From contig NZ_JXQD01000001.1 in the NCBI RefSeq assembly GCF_002100145.1, positions 145,737-209,736 on the forward strand: DNA of 64,000 nt, read 5' to 3'. Shown piece by piece: positions 63,619 to 64,000 of this stretch. Position numbers and translations under genes: made by a program. The notes under the pieces were generated by a model. It saw nothing but the letters and a program-made list of their open reading frames with translations, ran no database searches and had not been told where the DNA came from. Position 1 is the stretch's first letter, and each line of letters starts with the position of its first letter. Origin of the DNA: Vibrio sp. qd031 (GTDB lineage Bacteria; Pseudomonadota; Gammaproteobacteria; Enterobacterales; Vibrionaceae).

Positions 63619-63894
63619 TCACTTAACACTGTAAATTGGCTTGTTTAATCGTAGTACGGTTAACCCTTCTCTGCTTGAATACGGGGTTGCAATTTCATCA
63701 TTACAAAAGCCCAGCAGGCTAAGCAGAGCAAGGCTTGGCTCATTTGAGTCGATAGCGACGCCTAATATCGATTCGCTATGCTGTACAAAGTATTCTTGAA
63801 TGACCGCCTGCGCTGCTTCTTTCGCAAAGCCCTTACCTTGCATCGACGGTTTAATAGCGAATCTAATATCTCGGTATTGTGGATTAGGGCAAAG
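63619..63894 (-). pseudogene. GNAT acetyltransferase gene truncated by IS insertion
   Basis: About 91 codons without a start: NPQYRDIRFAIKPSMQGKGF, then AKEAAQAVIQEYF, ILGVAIDSNEPSLALLSLLGFCNDEI and LRLNKPI. The QGKGFA loop is the acetyl-CoA signature, so this is the C-terminal half of a GNAT. The frame continues smoothly up to 63894, where the IS3-type end begins; the N-terminal half lies beyond the element, outside the window. Confidence 0.85.
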
Positions 63895-64000
63895 TGATCT
63901 GCCCCAGCAACACTGGACACACGGTTAAGCGACATTTTGTTTTTCAAAGTTGATTGGACTTAGATATCCAAGAGCACTGTGCCTCCTTGTTTGATTATAA
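63895..64000 (-). mobile_element. IS3-family insertion sequence, right end (partial)
   Basis: The end TGATCTGCCCCAGCAACACT (63895-63914) followed by GGACACACGGTTAAG closely resembles the terminal inverted repeat of IS3 (TGATCTTACCCAGCAATAGTGG form, by memory). The transposase tail on the minus strand ends 30 bp inside. The element continues past the window edge; its other end and target duplication are not visible. Confidence 0.85.
63925..64000 (-). CDS. IS3-family transposase OrfB, C-terminal end (partial)
   Basis: Minus-strand frame ending at TAA 63925 encodes RRHSALGYLSPINFEKQ, the typical C-terminus of IS3-group OrfB integrases (catalytic DDE domain end: HSALGY.SP..FE). Continues outside the window to the right. 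Confidence 0.85.
   Translation of the reverse strand, partial: YNQTRRHSALGYLSPINFEKQNVA

Noticed and set aside
1..64000. CRISPR arrays, rRNA, tRNA genes, prophage
   Set aside because: No regularly spaced direct repeats, no recognisable tRNA cloverleaf or rRNA segment, and no phage structural genes were seen when reading through.

Overview
The window looks like a stretch of a Vibrionaceae genome, most likely a Vibrio. The evidence is an OmpU-like porin, a YghU-type glutathione transferase, an ahpCF pair, a GlyGly-CTERM trypsin, many GGDEF proteins, moderate GC and typical Vibrio-like protein sequences. It reads as an accessory or metabolic region, possibly the second chromosome. I saw no rRNA or tRNA gene, CRISPR array or prophage. 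Six loci are remnants or interrupted genes, and the 3' end of an IS3-type insertion sequence lies at the right edge.

Layout. 1-4 kb: a LysR regulator (cut by the window edge), a truncated chemoreceptor tail, a glutaredoxin-like protein, a DUF3087 protein and an OmpU-like porin. 4.2-10.2 kb: a TetR-controlled envelope operon (LolA-like periplasmic protein, two FtsX-type permeases, a LolD-like ATPase and an outer-membrane barrel), headed by a perfect 17-bp palindrome that should be the TetR operator. 10.3-18.4 kb: a cyclic-di-GMP block with a PotD-like binding protein, a GGDEF-EAL protein, a TonB-dependent receptor, a YfiR-like repressor and a YfiN-like diguanylate cyclase. 18.4-25 kb: housekeeping or stress genes (LysR, quinone oxidoreductase, EamA exporter, YghU, DUF3299, MscS, McbG-like pentapeptide protein).

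25-28.2 kb and 46-61 kb appear to be parts of one beta-glucan (laminarin-type) utilisation network. They hold a LacI regulator with an elaborate operator, a deletion scar joining a second lacI to the C-terminal half of a secreted glucanase-like protein, an Opp-type oligosaccharide ABC transporter operon ending in a 1139-residue GH94/GH149-type phosphorylase, and a divergent pair (HAD sugar phosphatase / binding-protein-like). All share a LacI-type operator consensus close to GGAAGCGSTTTC, seen at several sites.

30.2-34.7 kb holds hupE, hypB, a 902-residue Fe-S/flavin oxidoreductase and hypA in one apparent operon with no hydrogenase or urease structural gene. This is the most unusual module in the window. 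34.9-38.1 kb: a membrane protein, a secreted metzincin protease and a convergent GlyGly-CTERM trypsin. 38.5-40.9 kb: ahpC and ahpF with an OxyR-like site. 41.2-45.8 kb: an orphan sugar-binding protein, a GH2 glycosidase and a convergent LacI regulator, followed by a frameshifted fructuronate-reductase remnant. 56.4-64 kb: small membrane proteins, a PAS-GGDEF cyclase, a gene degraded by two in-frame stops, two GNATs (one cut by the IS) and a SigZ-like sigma factor.
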